From DASUWK01 sp036378435 (GTDB lineage: Bacteria; Chloroflexota; Dormibacteria; Dormibacterales; Dormibacteraceae), in the NCBI GenBank assembly GCA_036378435.1, contig DASUWK010000057.1, positions 1-62,909 of the forward strand: DNA of 62,909 nt. Reading direction: 5' to 3'. Positions 42,335 through 51,467 of this stretch are shown piece after piece; within the stretch, counting starts at the first letter, position 1; each line of letters starts with the position of its first letter. The notes beneath the pieces are model-generated. The model saw nothing but the letters and a program-made list of their open reading frames with translations, was not told the origin of the DNA and searched no databases. The position numbers were made by a program, and so were the translations under genes.

Positions 42335-44743
42335 ATGTCGCAGCACCTGAGCCGCCTCTTCCTGGCTGCCTGCCTGTCCATCCCGCTCGTGCCTTCGGGC
42401 CTGGGCTCGGCGGCGAGCCCCACCCCTGCGCCTGCCGCCGCGGAGCGACCCTCGGCCACGCGCCTGGCGGCCCAAGCGGCCGCCGCGGCGGTGCCGGAGG
42501 ACGCGCGGCCGTTCACCCGAGGCGCGCCCCTGGCGGAGAGTCCCGGCACCCAGACCGGCAGGACCGGCGCTGTGGCCCGAGCCAGGCCTGAGGTCTTCGG
42601 CTACGCCAACGCGGGCAACCTGGGACAGGGTGTGGGCACAGGCTCCTGGCGGTTCCAGGACCTGACCACGGTGGCGTTCTTCGGGCTCCACGTCAACGCC
42701 GACGGCACGCTCGCGAACGACGGCGGCATGAGCGTCTGGAACTCGCAAGACCTGACCAACCTCATCAACGCCGCCCATCCCTACGGCGTCAAGGTCGTCG
42801 TCAGCATCATCCAGCAGACGCAGAGCACGCTCTGCTCGTCGCTCGCGAGCGCGCAGACGACCGTGACGGCCGTGGTCAACCAGGTCAACGCCAAGGGCGT
42901 GGACGGGGTGAACATCGACTACGAGGGCACGCAGGCGACGTGCGGCGCCTCCGGCGACACGATGGCCTCGCGCCTCGACAACCTGGCCAAGCTCTTCCGC
43001 CAGCAGCTGCCGGCGGGCCGCGACAACCTCACGATCGCGACCTACGCCGGCTCGGCGTCGAACTCTGGAAACTTCTTCGACATCAGGGGCCTGTCGGCCT
43101 ACGTCGACCGGTTCTTCGTCATGGCCTACGACCTCGACAACAGCAACTACGGCAGCGCTCCCCTCAACTGCACGCGCTACTGCTTCAGCCCGGTGGGCCC
43201 TCTGAGCGGCTACACCTGGACCGACCAGCGCGCGATCAGCGACTACACGGCGGTGGTGCCGGCCTCACAGGTCATCCTCGGGGTGCCCTACTACGGCTGG
43301 TACGCGTGTGTCGCTTCTCCCGTCTCGAACGCGTACCCGGAGAACTGCCCCGGCACCAGCACGCCGGGCTGGGTCAACCCGACCTACCTCACCTCGCTCG
43401 ACGTGCCGGGCACGGCCGGCGTGAGCCAGTACGCGAGTCACACCGACGCGCATGACGGCAGCGAGCACTACGCGACGTGGTTCTCGAGCTCCTACAACGC
43501 CTGGCGCGAGATGTACATCGACGACCCCTCGTCCCTGGGGGCGAAGTACGACCTCGTCACGACGAGCGGGATCGCCGGCGCGGGGCTCTTCGCCCTCGAC
43601 TACGGCGGCGGCGACGCCGGCCTCTGGGGCGCGATCGAATACCACTTGACCTGCCCGGTGTCGGTCGGCGTGCCGGGAAGCGTCAGCTCGACGAAGTTCC
43701 AGGTCACCCTGAACGTGCCCGCGGGCTGCGCGCAGGCGGTCGACGTGCAGGAGCAGGACCTGACGCTGGGCAGCCCCTGGCTCGACCTCGAGGTCGGCGG
43801 CGCCGCCGGCGCCACCACCGTGGACATCGACACCTACGCCGGCCACAGCTACGCCTTCCGGGCCCGCGCCCACGACATCTTCGGCCGCACCGACGGCTGG
43901 ACGCCGGTGCCACCGACGGTGGCCGTGCCGCAGAGCGCCACGCCGGCTCATCCCTTCAGCGGGCTGTACAGCCTCGACGGCTTCGGCGGCGTCCACGGGG
44001 TGGACAGCGCGCCGCTCGCCCCCGGCGGCTACTGGCCGGGCTGGAACATCGCACGCTCCCTGGCCCAGCTGCCGAACGGGCAGCCGGGCGGCTACGTGCT
44101 GGACGGCTTCGGCGGCGTGCACCCCTTCGGCTCCGCCGCCCCGGCCTCGGTCTCCGCCTACTGGCGGGGCTGGGACATCGCCCGCTACGTCCAGCTGCTG
44201 CCGGACGGCTCCGGCGGCTACGTCCTGGACGGCTGGGGCGGGCTCCATCCGTTCGGGATCGGCTCGAACGCGCCGCCCGCCGGCGTCAGCCTCAGCGCCT
44301 ACTGGCACGGCTGGGACATCGCGCGCGGCTTCGTGATCCTGCCCTCTGGCACCAGCGGCTATGTCCTCGACGGCTGGGGCGGCCTGCACCCGTTCGCGAT
44401 CGGCTCCAACCCGATGCCCCCCACCCCGCAGACCACCGCTTACTGGAATGGTTGGGACATCGCGCGTGGCGTCGCCCTCATCCCGGGCACCACGACCGGC
44501 TACGTCCTCGACGGGTGGGGTGGCCTCCACCCCTTCGGCGGCGCGCCCGCGCCCACCACGACCGCGTACTGGAAGGGTTGGGATATCGCCCGCTCGGTCT
44601 GGGTGACCTTGGTCTCCGGGCAGCCGGAGGGATATGTCCTCGATGGCTGGGGAGGAGTTCACCCGGTCAACGGCATGCTTGCCCCCTCTCATTCGGCCTA
44701 TTGGCCGGGGTGGGACATCGCGCATGACCTGTCCGGTTCATAG
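42335..44743 (+). CDS. Secreted GH18 glycosidase with six-repeat propeller
   Basis: 802 aa. Signal peptide (LFLAACLSIPLVPSGLGSAA), a low-complexity Ala/Pro stretch to about residue 85, then a GH18 TIM barrel: VDGVNIDYEG holds the DxxDxDxE pattern with Asp190, Asp195 and the acid Glu197; RFFVMAYDLDNSNYG is the later conserved strand. GH18 enzymes cut chitin, peptidoglycan-type GlcNAc links or related glycans. A fibronectin-like domain (about 440-535) precedes six propeller repeats at 545-802. No Wzm/Wzt function itself, but the exporter genes start 23 bases on. Confidence 0.88.
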   Translation: MSQHLSRLFLAACLSIPLVPSGLGSAASPTPAPAAAERPSATRLAAQAAAAAVPEDARPFTRGAPLAESPGTQTGRTGAVARARPEVFGYANAGNLGQGVGTGSWRFQDLTTVAFFGLHVNADGTLANDGGMSVWNSQDLTNLINAAHPYGVKVVVSIIQQTQSTLCSSLASAQTTVTAVVNQVNAKGVDGVNIDYEGTQATCGASGDTMASRLDNLAKLFRQQLPAGRDNLTIATYAGSASNSGNFFDIRGLSAYVDRFFVMAYDLDNSNYGSAPLNCTRYCFSPVGPLSGYTWTDQRAISDYTAVVPASQVILGVPYYGWYACVASPVSNAYPENCPGTSTPGWVNPTYLTSLDVPGTAGVSQYASHTDAHDGSEHYATWFSSSYNAWREMYIDDPSSLGAKYDLVTTSGIAGAGLFALDYGGGDAGLWGAIEYHLTCPVSVGVPGSVSSTKFQVTLNVPAGCAQAVDVQEQDLTLGSPWLDLEVGGAAGATTVDIDTYAGHSYAFRARAHDIFGRTDGWTPVPPTVAVPQSATPAHPFSGLYSLDGFGGVHGVDSAPLAPGGYWPGWNIARSLAQLPNGQPGGYVLDGFGGVHPFGSAAPASVSAYWRGWDIARYVQLLPDGSGGYVLDGWGGLHPFGIGSNAPPAGVSLSAYWHGWDIARGFVILPSGTSGYVLDGWGGLHPFAIGSNPMPPTPQTTAYWNGWDIARGVALIPGTTTGYVLDGWGGLHPFGGAPAPTTTAYWKGWDIARSVWVTLVSGQPEGYVLDGWGGVHPVNGMLAPSHSAYWPGWDIAHDLSGS
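43967..44740 (+). repeat. Six propeller repeats, protein D
   Basis: Unit 1 (DGFGGVHGVDSAP, GWNIARS) and unit 6 (WDIAHD) are most diverged, units 2-5 close to consensus. Units 3 and 4 carry the IGSN insertion. Confidence 0.92.
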
Positions 44744-44766
44744 GAGTCCGCCAGGCCGCCGATAAC

Positions 44767-45606
44767 ATGAACGCCGGCATGGCATCTCCGGCGATAGTCG
44801 TCACGCGCGCCGCGAATCCTCCCTTGAGCTGGGAGATGCGCGACCTGCTGCAGCACCGCGACCTGCTGCTGCTGCTGGTGCGCAAGGACCTGCGGGTCAA
44901 GTACAAGGGCACGGCGCTCGGGTTCCTCTGGTCGCTGCTGAACCCGCTCTTGATGATGCTCGTCTACGCCGTCGTCTACTCCCTTCTCTTCCGCTTCCAG
45001 GTGCCGCGCTACCCGATCTTCCTGCTCGCCGGGCTGCTGCCCTGGAACGCGTTCCTCGCGTCTGTGAGCGGCTCGGCCATGGCCATCGTCTTGAACGGTC
45101 AGCTGATCAGGCGGGTGCGCTTCCCGCTCGAGCTGCTGCCGTTGACGACCGTGCTCGCGGCGCTGGTCAACCTCGTCTTCAGCCTCGCGATCCTGTTCAT
45201 CTTCGCCGGTATCTATCGCCAGCCGCTCGGCCTGCCGCTGCTGGCGCTGCCGCTTCTGCTCGTGCTGCAGGGGCTGCTCGCGCTCGGGATCGCCCTAATG
45301 GTGTCGGCGATCACCGTGTACTTCCGCGACCTCGAGTACCTGATCGGCGTCGGCCTGACCGCCCTCTTCTTCGCCACTCCGATCATCTATCCGCTCAGCG
45401 CCCTCGGCAAGCACCACAACATCCAGTTCTGGCTCCGGCTGAACCCGTTGACCTGGCTCGCCCAGAGCTACCAGAGCATCTGGCACGAGAATCGCTGGCC
45501 GGACGGCGGGCAGCTGCTCGAGCTCGCGGTGCTGGGGATCGTGTGGACCGCCTTGGGCTGGCTCCTCTTCCGCCGCCTACGCCGGCGCTTCGCGGAAGAG
45601 GTCTAG
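44767..45606 (+). CDS. wzm: Polysaccharide ABC exporter permease (Wzm type)
   Basis: 279-aa ABC-2 permease with about six spans. VRKDLRVKYKGTALGFLWSLLNPLLMMLVYAVVYS is the family start; LVLQGLLALGIALMVSAITVYFRDLEYL follows. Moves lipid-linked polysaccharide across the membrane with the next gene's ATPase. GATAAC lies directly before the ATG, which may be a -10 of a near-leaderless promoter. TAG stop; the wzt frame passes through CTAG here too, but wzt has an ATG 14 bases on. Confidence 0.93.
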   Translation: MNAGMASPAIVVTRAANPPLSWEMRDLLQHRDLLLLLVRKDLRVKYKGTALGFLWSLLNPLLMMLVYAVVYSLLFRFQVPRYPIFLLAGLLPWNAFLASVSGSAMAIVLNGQLIRRVRFPLELLPLTTVLAALVNLVFSLAILFIFAGIYRQPLGLPLLALPLLLVLQGLLALGIALMVSAITVYFRDLEYLIGVGLTALFFATPIIYPLSALGKHHNIQFWLRLNPLTWLAQSYQSIWHENRWPDGGQLLELAVLGIVWTALGWLLFRRLRRRFAEEV

Positions 45607-45617
45607 CCGCACCGGAG

Positions 45618-46829
45618 ATGGGAACGACCGGTCAGGCGATCGCGGTGGAAGGCGTCTCCAAGCGCTACCGCATCTACGAGCAGCGTCATCAGTCGCTGAA
45701 GGAGGCGATCGTCAAGCGCGGCTTCGGCAGCTGGCACGAGCTCTGGGCCCTCAAGGACGTGTCCTTCGAGATCCCCCGCGGCCAGGTCCTCGGCATCATC
45801 GGCCGCAACGGCTCGGGCAAGTCGACGCTGCTCAAGATGCTGTCCGGGATCATCGCCCCTGACAGCGGACAGATCACCATCAACGGGCGCGTCTCGTCGC
45901 TGCTGGAGCTGGGCGCCGGCTTCCAGCCCGAGTACACGGGACGCGAGAACGTCTTCCTGTACGGCGCCATCCTCGGCCTGCGCCGCCGTGAGATCGACCG
46001 GCGCTTTGACGAGATCGTCGGCTTCGCCGAGCTCGGCGACTTCATCGACACGCCGGTCAAGAACTACTCGTCGGGCATGTACATGCGGCTCGGCTTCGCG
46101 GTCGCCGTGACCCTCGATCCCGAGATCCTGCTCATCGACGAGGTGCTGGCGGTCGGCGACAGCCAGTTCCAGATGAAGTGCTTCGCGCATCTGCGCAAGC
46201 TGCGTCGGGAAGGCGTGACGATCGTGCTCGTCTCGCACGACCTGGACTCGGTGAACCGCTTTTGTGAACGGGCGGTCTGGCTGGACGGCGGCCGCCTGGC
46301 GGCCGAGGGCCCGACCGACCGCACGATCCAGGACTACCTGGAGTCGGCGGCCCGCCACGTCTCCGAGGGCGACAAGACGCTGGTCGGACCGCAGGGCGGA
46401 CGGCTCACGGGCGACATGACGATCCAATCCGTGCGCTACCTGGACGAGAACGGCAGGCAGATCCTGACGGTCAACAGCGGGCAGCCGGTGACCCTCGAGG
46501 TGCGCTATACCGCCCGGCGGCCGCTCGAGATGGTCGACATGGACATCACGTTCTTCCGCAACGACGGGGTCCGCTGCCTCGACACACCCCACTCGCAAGC
46601 GCTGCCCGGCGGCGAAGGCGTGATCCGCCTGCACTTCCCGAGCCTGAGCCTGGGCGCCGGCCTCTACGACGTGACGATCGCGCTGTACGACCCGATCCAC
46701 CACGGCGTGCACCAGTACCACGACCGCATGTACCCATTCACGGTCCAGGACCCCCGGGCGGCGCCGGCCCTTGTCTGGCTGCCCTACCAGTGGGAGGTGG
46801 CCGCGGCGGCGGCGGAGCTGCGCGACTGA
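45618..46829 (+). CDS. wzt: Polysaccharide ABC exporter ATPase with carbohydrate-binding C-terminus (Wzt type)
   Basis: 403 aa. ABC ATPase with Walker A GRNGSGKST, signature YSSGMYMRLGFAVAV, Walker B ILLIDEVLAVGD. Residues about 255-395 are a Wzt C-terminal domain (beta-sandwich that reads the end of the glycan chain): DENGRQILTVNSGQPVTLEVRY, RPLEMVDMDITFFRNDGVRC. Its presence means chain-end recognition, often of a methylated or otherwise capped sugar, which fits the methyltransferases nearby. ATG with GGAG upstream. Confidence 0.94.
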   Translation: MGTTGQAIAVEGVSKRYRIYEQRHQSLKEAIVKRGFGSWHELWALKDVSFEIPRGQVLGIIGRNGSGKSTLLKMLSGIIAPDSGQITINGRVSSLLELGAGFQPEYTGRENVFLYGAILGLRRREIDRRFDEIVGFAELGDFIDTPVKNYSSGMYMRLGFAVAVTLDPEILLIDEVLAVGDSQFQMKCFAHLRKLRREGVTIVLVSHDLDSVNRFCERAVWLDGGRLAAEGPTDRTIQDYLESAARHVSEGDKTLVGPQGGRLTGDMTIQSVRYLDENGRQILTVNSGQPVTLEVRYTARRPLEMVDMDITFFRNDGVRCLDTPHSQALPGGEGVIRLHFPSLSLGAGLYDVTIALYDPIHHGVHQYHDRMYPFTVQDPRAAPALVWLPYQWEVAAAAAELRD

Positions 46830-48160
46830 CGCGCGTCCTCTACGCCACCGGGGATCCGGTTGGCGAGCTGATGGCTGGGCCGGGCATCCGCGCCTGGGAG
46901 CTCTGCGGCGTGCTCGCGAGGGAGCATGAGGTCGCGCTCGCCGCGCCCGGACCCCTGCCGGCGGCCGGCCCGCCCGGCGTGAGGCTCGTCGAGGCCACCC
47001 GCCGCAGCCTTCGGGCCGAGGCCCTCCACCACGACGTCGCCGTGGTGCAGGGCTCGGCGCTGGACGCCTTCGAGGTCTTCGCCGCGGGCGACAGCCCGCT
47101 CGTCCTCGACCTCTACGACCCTTACGTGCTCGAGAGCGCGGGGATGTACGCGGGCCTCCCGGCGGCCGCACGGGCCGCCCGCGCCGCCGATGACGCGGCT
47201 CTGCTGCGCGCGCAGCTGGCCGCGGGCGACGCGTTCTTGTGCGCCTCGGGACGGCAGCGCCGGTTCTGGCTCGGCGCGCTCGCGGCCGCCGGGCGGGTCA
47301 ATCCGTCGACGCTCGCCGGCGACCCCGGCCTCGAGGCGCTGCTTCGCGTCGTGCCCTTCGGCCTGCCCGAGGAGCCGGCGGCCCCCGGGGCGGCGCCGGC
47401 GATTCCCGGCCTGCGTGCCGGCGCGCGGCTGGTGGTCTGGGCCGGCGGGATCTGGAACTGGCTGGACCCCGAGACGCTGATCCGGGCCGCCGCCGCTCTC
47501 GCGCCCGAGGCGCCCGAGCTGCAGGTGCTGTTCCTCGGCGGGGGGCACCCGAGCCCGGGCGTCCCGGCCATGGAGCGGGCTGACAGAGCGCGGCGCCTGG
47601 CCGCGAGCCTGGGCCTGCTCGGCACGACGGTGCTCTTCCGCGAGGGCTGGACGCCGTACGCGGAGCGAGCCTCCATCCTGACCAGGGCGGCCGTCGGGGT
47701 CAGCCTTCACGAAGCGCACGTGGAGGCGGAGTTCGCGTTCAGGACCCGCGTCCTCGACTATCTCTGGGCGGGCGTGCCCTGCCTCCTGAGCTCGGGCGAG
47801 GCGACCGCCGACCTCTGCGTGGCCGAGGGCTTCGGTCTCACGGCCGCGCCGGGGGATCAAGCCGCCGTGACCGAAGGCCTGCGGCGGCTGCTGACGGATC
47901 CGGAGCTGCACGCGACCTGCCGAGCGGCGGCGCTCAGGACCGCAGACCGCTTCACCTGGCCGGTCGTTGCCGCGCCTTTGCTCGACCTCTGCCGGGAACC
48001 GCGCCGGGCCGGGGACCTGCCGCGTGACCGAGCCGCGGGCCGCGAGTCCAGGACCCGGCGGCGAGGCGTGATCAAGCGAGCTTGGGAGTCCGGCCGCAGC
48101 GAAGGTCCGGGGGTGCTCGCGAAGCGGGCGCGGGGCTACCTGCGCAGGCGGCTGCGATGA
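46826..48160 (+). CDS. GT4-like glycosyltransferase
   Basis: 444 aa. N-terminus LTRVLYATGDPVGELMAGPGIRAWEL; C-terminal domain with LVVWAGGIWNWLDPETLI, GLLGTTVLFREGWTPY and a weak E-x7-E. Resembles the N-terminal-less glycosyltransferases of the GT4-like family in capsule loci. Natural homology begins at CTG 46826, which overlaps the wzt stop (CTGA); a canonical GTG at 46790 would add 12 Gly-rich residues that overlap wzt by 40 bases. Ends with a basic tail (about 60 residues), possibly membrane-touching. Confidence 0.8.
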   Translation: MTRVLYATGDPVGELMAGPGIRAWELCGVLAREHEVALAAPGPLPAAGPPGVRLVEATRRSLRAEALHHDVAVVQGSALDAFEVFAAGDSPLVLDLYDPYVLESAGMYAGLPAAARAARAADDAALLRAQLAAGDAFLCASGRQRRFWLGALAAAGRVNPSTLAGDPGLEALLRVVPFGLPEEPAAPGAAPAIPGLRAGARLVVWAGGIWNWLDPETLIRAAAALAPEAPELQVLFLGGGHPSPGVPAMERADRARRLAASLGLLGTTVLFREGWTPYAERASILTRAAVGVSLHEAHVEAEFAFRTRVLDYLWAGVPCLLSSGEATADLCVAEGFGLTAAPGDQAAVTEGLRRLLTDPELHATCRAAALRTADRFTWPVVAAPLLDLCREPRRAGDLPRDRAAGRESRTRRRGVIKRAWESGRSEGPGVLAKRARGYLRRRLR

Positions 48161-49176
48161 GCTCCGATACTGACCGCGTGGACGAGGAGGCCTTGAACGC
48201 CCGGGTCGCGGAGCGTGTCGCGTCCGGCGAATACCCCGACACCCTCGACGAGGACCTCGAGCACCACTACGACGAGATCTTGAGCGGCCGGCGGGGCACC
48301 CGCGAGGCCAGCCCGCTGGACGCGCTCCTGGCTCGAGTCGACGACGCCTCCGAGTTCCGGCCCGAGCGGATCCCTTACGTGTCTCGCGTCCCGCTCGGCA
48401 CGCGGCTCCACAAAACTGTCGGCCAGGTGGTGCGTCGCCAGACGGCAGGCGTGCTGGGCCAGGTGGACGCGTATGCCCTGGCGGTGCGCGAGCTGCTGGC
48501 GGCGTTGGTCGAGCAGCTGGCCGACGAGCGGGCGGTGCGCGAGAGCAGCGCCCAGCTGAACGCTCGCCTCGACGCGGTGCTGGACCTGGTCGCCCGGCGG
48601 CCGCAGGACGGGCGGGCGGCAGAAGACGCGCCCTGGGTCCCTGAGCCGGCCCTCGCCGAGTTCCTGTACGGCCCGCGCGAGGCGGAGCTCGAGGCACTCG
48701 CCTCCCCGGCGAGGCTGCTGGCCGAGCATCCGCCGGTGCTGGTCCTCGGATGCGGGCGGGGCGAGATGCTGGAGCTGCTCCAGGGCCTGGGCGCCGAAGC
48801 GCGCGGCGTGGACCCGTCTCCGGAGCTGGTCGGGCTGTGCCAGGCCGCCGGGCTCAGCGCCGAGGTCGGCGCGCCGGCAGACGCGCTCGCCGCCCACCCC
48901 GAAGGCTTGGGCGCCGTCTACGTGGCGGACCAGGCCCGCCGGCTTTCGCCCCGGACCCAGGCCGACGTGGTCTCGCTCGCGGCGCGCAAGCTGGGCCCGG
49001 AGGGCGTGCTTCTGGTTCGCGACCTCCACCCCGAGTCGGTCCTCGCGTCCGAGGATCCGCTGGCCCGAGGTCCGGCCTCCCCGCGCCTTCTGACGTTCCT
49101 CTGCAAGCAGGCCGGGTTCGGCGAGGTGACCGTCACCGCGGCACCGCCCCACTACCTGCTGACCGCGGCGCGCTGA
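48157..49176 (+). CDS. SAM-dependent methyltransferase with helical N-terminus
   Basis: 339 aa. Residues 1-165 are mostly acidic helix (EEALNARVAERVASGEYP, LAALVEQLADERAVRESSAQ), then a class I methyltransferase domain with VLVLGCGRGEMLELLQGLG and GVDPSPELV. ATG overlaps the upstream stop (ATGA). Similar proteins occur in O-antigen clusters and may methylate the chain end read by Wzt, or assemble with glycosyltransferases. Family assignment beyond that is unsure. Confidence 0.8.
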   Translation: MSSDTDRVDEEALNARVAERVASGEYPDTLDEDLEHHYDEILSGRRGTREASPLDALLARVDDASEFRPERIPYVSRVPLGTRLHKTVGQVVRRQTAGVLGQVDAYALAVRELLAALVEQLADERAVRESSAQLNARLDAVLDLVARRPQDGRAAEDAPWVPEPALAEFLYGPREAELEALASPARLLAEHPPVLVLGCGRGEMLELLQGLGAEARGVDPSPELVGLCQAAGLSAEVGAPADALAAHPEGLGAVYVADQARRLSPRTQADVVSLAARKLGPEGVLLVRDLHPESVLASEDPLARGPASPRLLTFLCKQAGFGEVTVTAAPPHYLLTAAR

Positions 49177-50244
49177 TTGGAAGTTCACCAGCTCCTGGCC
49201 AGCGCCGCCTTCGGCGATGCCATCACCAACGAGGCGCTCGCCCTGCAGCCTCACCTGCGCAGGCTCGGTCCTTCGGAGATCTTCGCGGTCCACCTGGACC
49301 GTGCGCGAGCGCCCGGCGTCAAGCCGCTGGAGGACTACGCCGGCCTTCCGTCGGCCGCCGGCGGCGACAACATCCTGCTCCTCCACCACTCGATCGGCCT
49401 GGCGGAGATGTGGGAGTTCCTGCAGGCCCGGCGGGAGCGGATGGTGGTGCGCTACCACAACGTGACCCCGCCTGAGTACTTCGAGCCTTACGACCTCGCC
49501 TTCGCCCGCCTGCTCCGAGAAGGCCGCGACTGGCTGCCCCACCTCGCGGAGCGCGCCGTCGCGGCGCTGGCGGACTCTTCCTACAACGCCGGCGAGCTGC
49601 GGGAAGCCGGTTTCGAGCGGGTGCTCGTGGAGCCGGTCGTGGTGGACGTCGGCGGGCTCAAGAAGCTGCGGCCCAGGCAGCCCGACCCGCCACTTCCCGA
49701 GCGCGGGCCGGCCGTCCTGTTCGTCGGCCGGATCGTCCCCAACAAGGGGCAGCACCGGCTGCTGGCGGCGTTCCACGTCCTCAAGACTTACCTCCAGCCC
49801 GAGGCCAGCCTCCATCTGGCGGGCAAGCCCGGGCAGCGGACCTACTACTCCCGGCTGCAGCGCTTCGCCTCCGAGCTGGCGCTGCCGGACGTGCGGTTCT
49901 CGGGCGAGATCTCCACCGCGGAGCTCGCCGCCTTCTACCGGCGCGCCGACGTCTTCCTTTGTCTGAGCGAGCACGAAGGGTTCTGCGTCCCCCTGCTCGA
50001 GGCGATGAGCTTCGACGTCCCCATCGTCGCCTGGGACACCACCGCAGTGGGCGAGACCAGCGGCGGCGCGGCATTGCTCCTGTCGCGCGCGACCCCCAGC
50101 CTGGTGGCGGAGGCGGTCAACGCCGTGATCAGCGACGGCCACCTCCGCCGGGACCTCGTCGAGCGTGGACGGAAGCGCCTCGCCGAGCTCGCGCCGGAGC
50201 GTGCCGCGGCGCGCCTGATCGAGGGGATCAAGGCGCTGACGTGA
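49177..50244 (+). CDS. GT4 glycosyltransferase
   Basis: 355 aa. TTG start directly after the previous stop (TGATTG). MEVHQLLASAAFGDAIT, VLFVGRIVPNKGQHRLL and CLSEHEGFCVPLLEAMSFDVPIV give the GT-B donor site. The HQLLASAAFGDAI start is shared by glycosyltransferases of some exopolysaccharide loci. Followed by another GT4 with a 4-nt overlap. Confidence 0.87.
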   Translation: MEVHQLLASAAFGDAITNEALALQPHLRRLGPSEIFAVHLDRARAPGVKPLEDYAGLPSAAGGDNILLLHHSIGLAEMWEFLQARRERMVVRYHNVTPPEYFEPYDLAFARLLREGRDWLPHLAERAVAALADSSYNAGELREAGFERVLVEPVVVDVGGLKKLRPRQPDPPLPERGPAVLFVGRIVPNKGQHRLLAAFHVLKTYLQPEASLHLAGKPGQRTYYSRLQRFASELALPDVRFSGEISTAELAAFYRRADVFLCLSEHEGFCVPLLEAMSFDVPIVAWDTTAVGETSGGAALLLSRATPSLVAEAVNAVISDGHLRRDLVERGRKRLAELAPERAAARLIEGIKALT

Positions 50245-51467
50245 AGCTTCTGGTCACCGTCCAGCGCTACGGAGAGGACGTGCTGGGCGGCGCCGAGCTG
50301 CTGGCTCGGGATTTCGCGACCAACCTAGTGGGCCGCGGTCACGAGGTGGAAGTCCTCACGTCCTGCGCCCAGAGCTACCTGACGTGGGCGAATGTCTTCC
50401 CCGCCGGAACCAGTCAGGTGGACGGGGTGACCGTGCACCGGCTGCCCGCCGCACGCACGCGCGACCTCGACTTCTTCGGGCGTTTGAGCGGGCGCGTGAT
50501 CGGACGCCAGGCCCAGGTGGCCTACCACGTCCAGCGCGAGTGGATGCGGGCGCAGGGCCCGGTGCTGGAGGGGCTCGAGACCTGGCTGAGGCGGCGCTCG
50601 CCGGACTTCGACGCCGCGCTCTTCGTCACCTACCTCTATCACCCGACCTGGCACGGCATCGCCTATTCGCGAGTCCCGACCGTGCTCTTCCCCACCGCCC
50701 ACGACGAGCCGCCCTTCCGGCTGCCGCTCTTCGAGAGCGAGTTCCGTGCCGCCGACGGCTTCGCCTTTCTCACCGAGGAGGAAGCGGAGGCCGTGCACCG
50801 GCGCTTCCGCATCCACCGTCCGAGCGAGGTGGTCGGGACCGGCATCCCGCTCGATGTGCAGGGAGACGGCGACGCGTTCCGCAGGCGCTTCGGCCTCGGC
50901 GAGCGCCCGTATGTCCTCTTCGCCGGACGCATCGACCCGAACAAGGGCGCCCTCGACCTCTACCAGTACTTCACCGCCTTCAAGCGGCGGCGGCCCGGGC
51001 CCCTGGCGCTGGTGATGGTCGGCGAGGAGGTCACGCCGATCCCCGCGCACCCGGACGTCATCACCACGGGATTCGTCGACGACGCTGTCCGCGACGCCGG
51101 CCTGCTGGGCGCCACGGCGCTGGTCGTGCCGTCCTACTTCGAAAGCTTCTCGTACATCCTCGCCGAAGGCTGGGCGGCCGGCATCCCCGCCCTGGTCCAG
51201 GCTCGCAGCGAGGTCTTGCTCGGCCAGTGCCGCCGCAGCCACGGCGGCCTGGCGTTCCGCGACGAAGAAACCTTTGCCGCAGGTCTCGAGCGGCTGCTGG
51301 AGAGTCCGGAGCTCAGGCGCCGGCTGGGGGAGTCGGGCCGCGCCTACGTGCGCGACCGCTACCGCTGGGATTCGGTGCTGGCCAAGCTCGAGCGTCTGCT
51401 CGAGCGGGTCGTGAGCGGCCACGAGCAGCTGGCCGGGTCCGTCAGCCCGTCCAGTTCCAGGCCATGA
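50241..51467 (+). CDS. GT4 glycosyltransferase
   Basis: 408 aa. GTG start overlaps the previous stop (GTGA). VKLLVTVQRYGEDVLGGAEL, PTVLFPTAHDEPPF, VLFAGRIDPNKGALDLYQYF and VPSYFESFSYILAEGWAAGIPAL are GT4 marks. Its 3' end overlaps the membrane protein gene on the other strand by 26 bases (tail-to-tail). Confidence 0.87.
   Translation: MKLLVTVQRYGEDVLGGAELLARDFATNLVGRGHEVEVLTSCAQSYLTWANVFPAGTSQVDGVTVHRLPAARTRDLDFFGRLSGRVIGRQAQVAYHVQREWMRAQGPVLEGLETWLRRRSPDFDAALFVTYLYHPTWHGIAYSRVPTVLFPTAHDEPPFRLPLFESEFRAADGFAFLTEEEAEAVHRRFRIHRPSEVVGTGIPLDVQGDGDAFRRRFGLGERPYVLFAGRIDPNKGALDLYQYFTAFKRRRPGPLALVMVGEEVTPIPAHPDVITTGFVDDAVRDAGLLGATALVVPSYFESFSYILAEGWAAGIPALVQARSEVLLGQCRRSHGGLAFRDEETFAAGLERLLESPELRRRLGESGRAYVRDRYRWDSVLAKLERLLERVVSGHEQLAGSVSPSSSRP

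Noticed and set aside
36300..44740. CRISPR-like regular DNA repeats
   Set aside because: The periodic repeats are in-frame protein repeats with degenerate units; spacers are coding and not of uniform length, and there are no cas genes.
51442..51467. 26-bp tail-to-tail overlap as a possible mis-annotated gene end
   Set aside because: Both frames read well to their stops with family-typical ends; short convergent overlaps are common in dense genomes.
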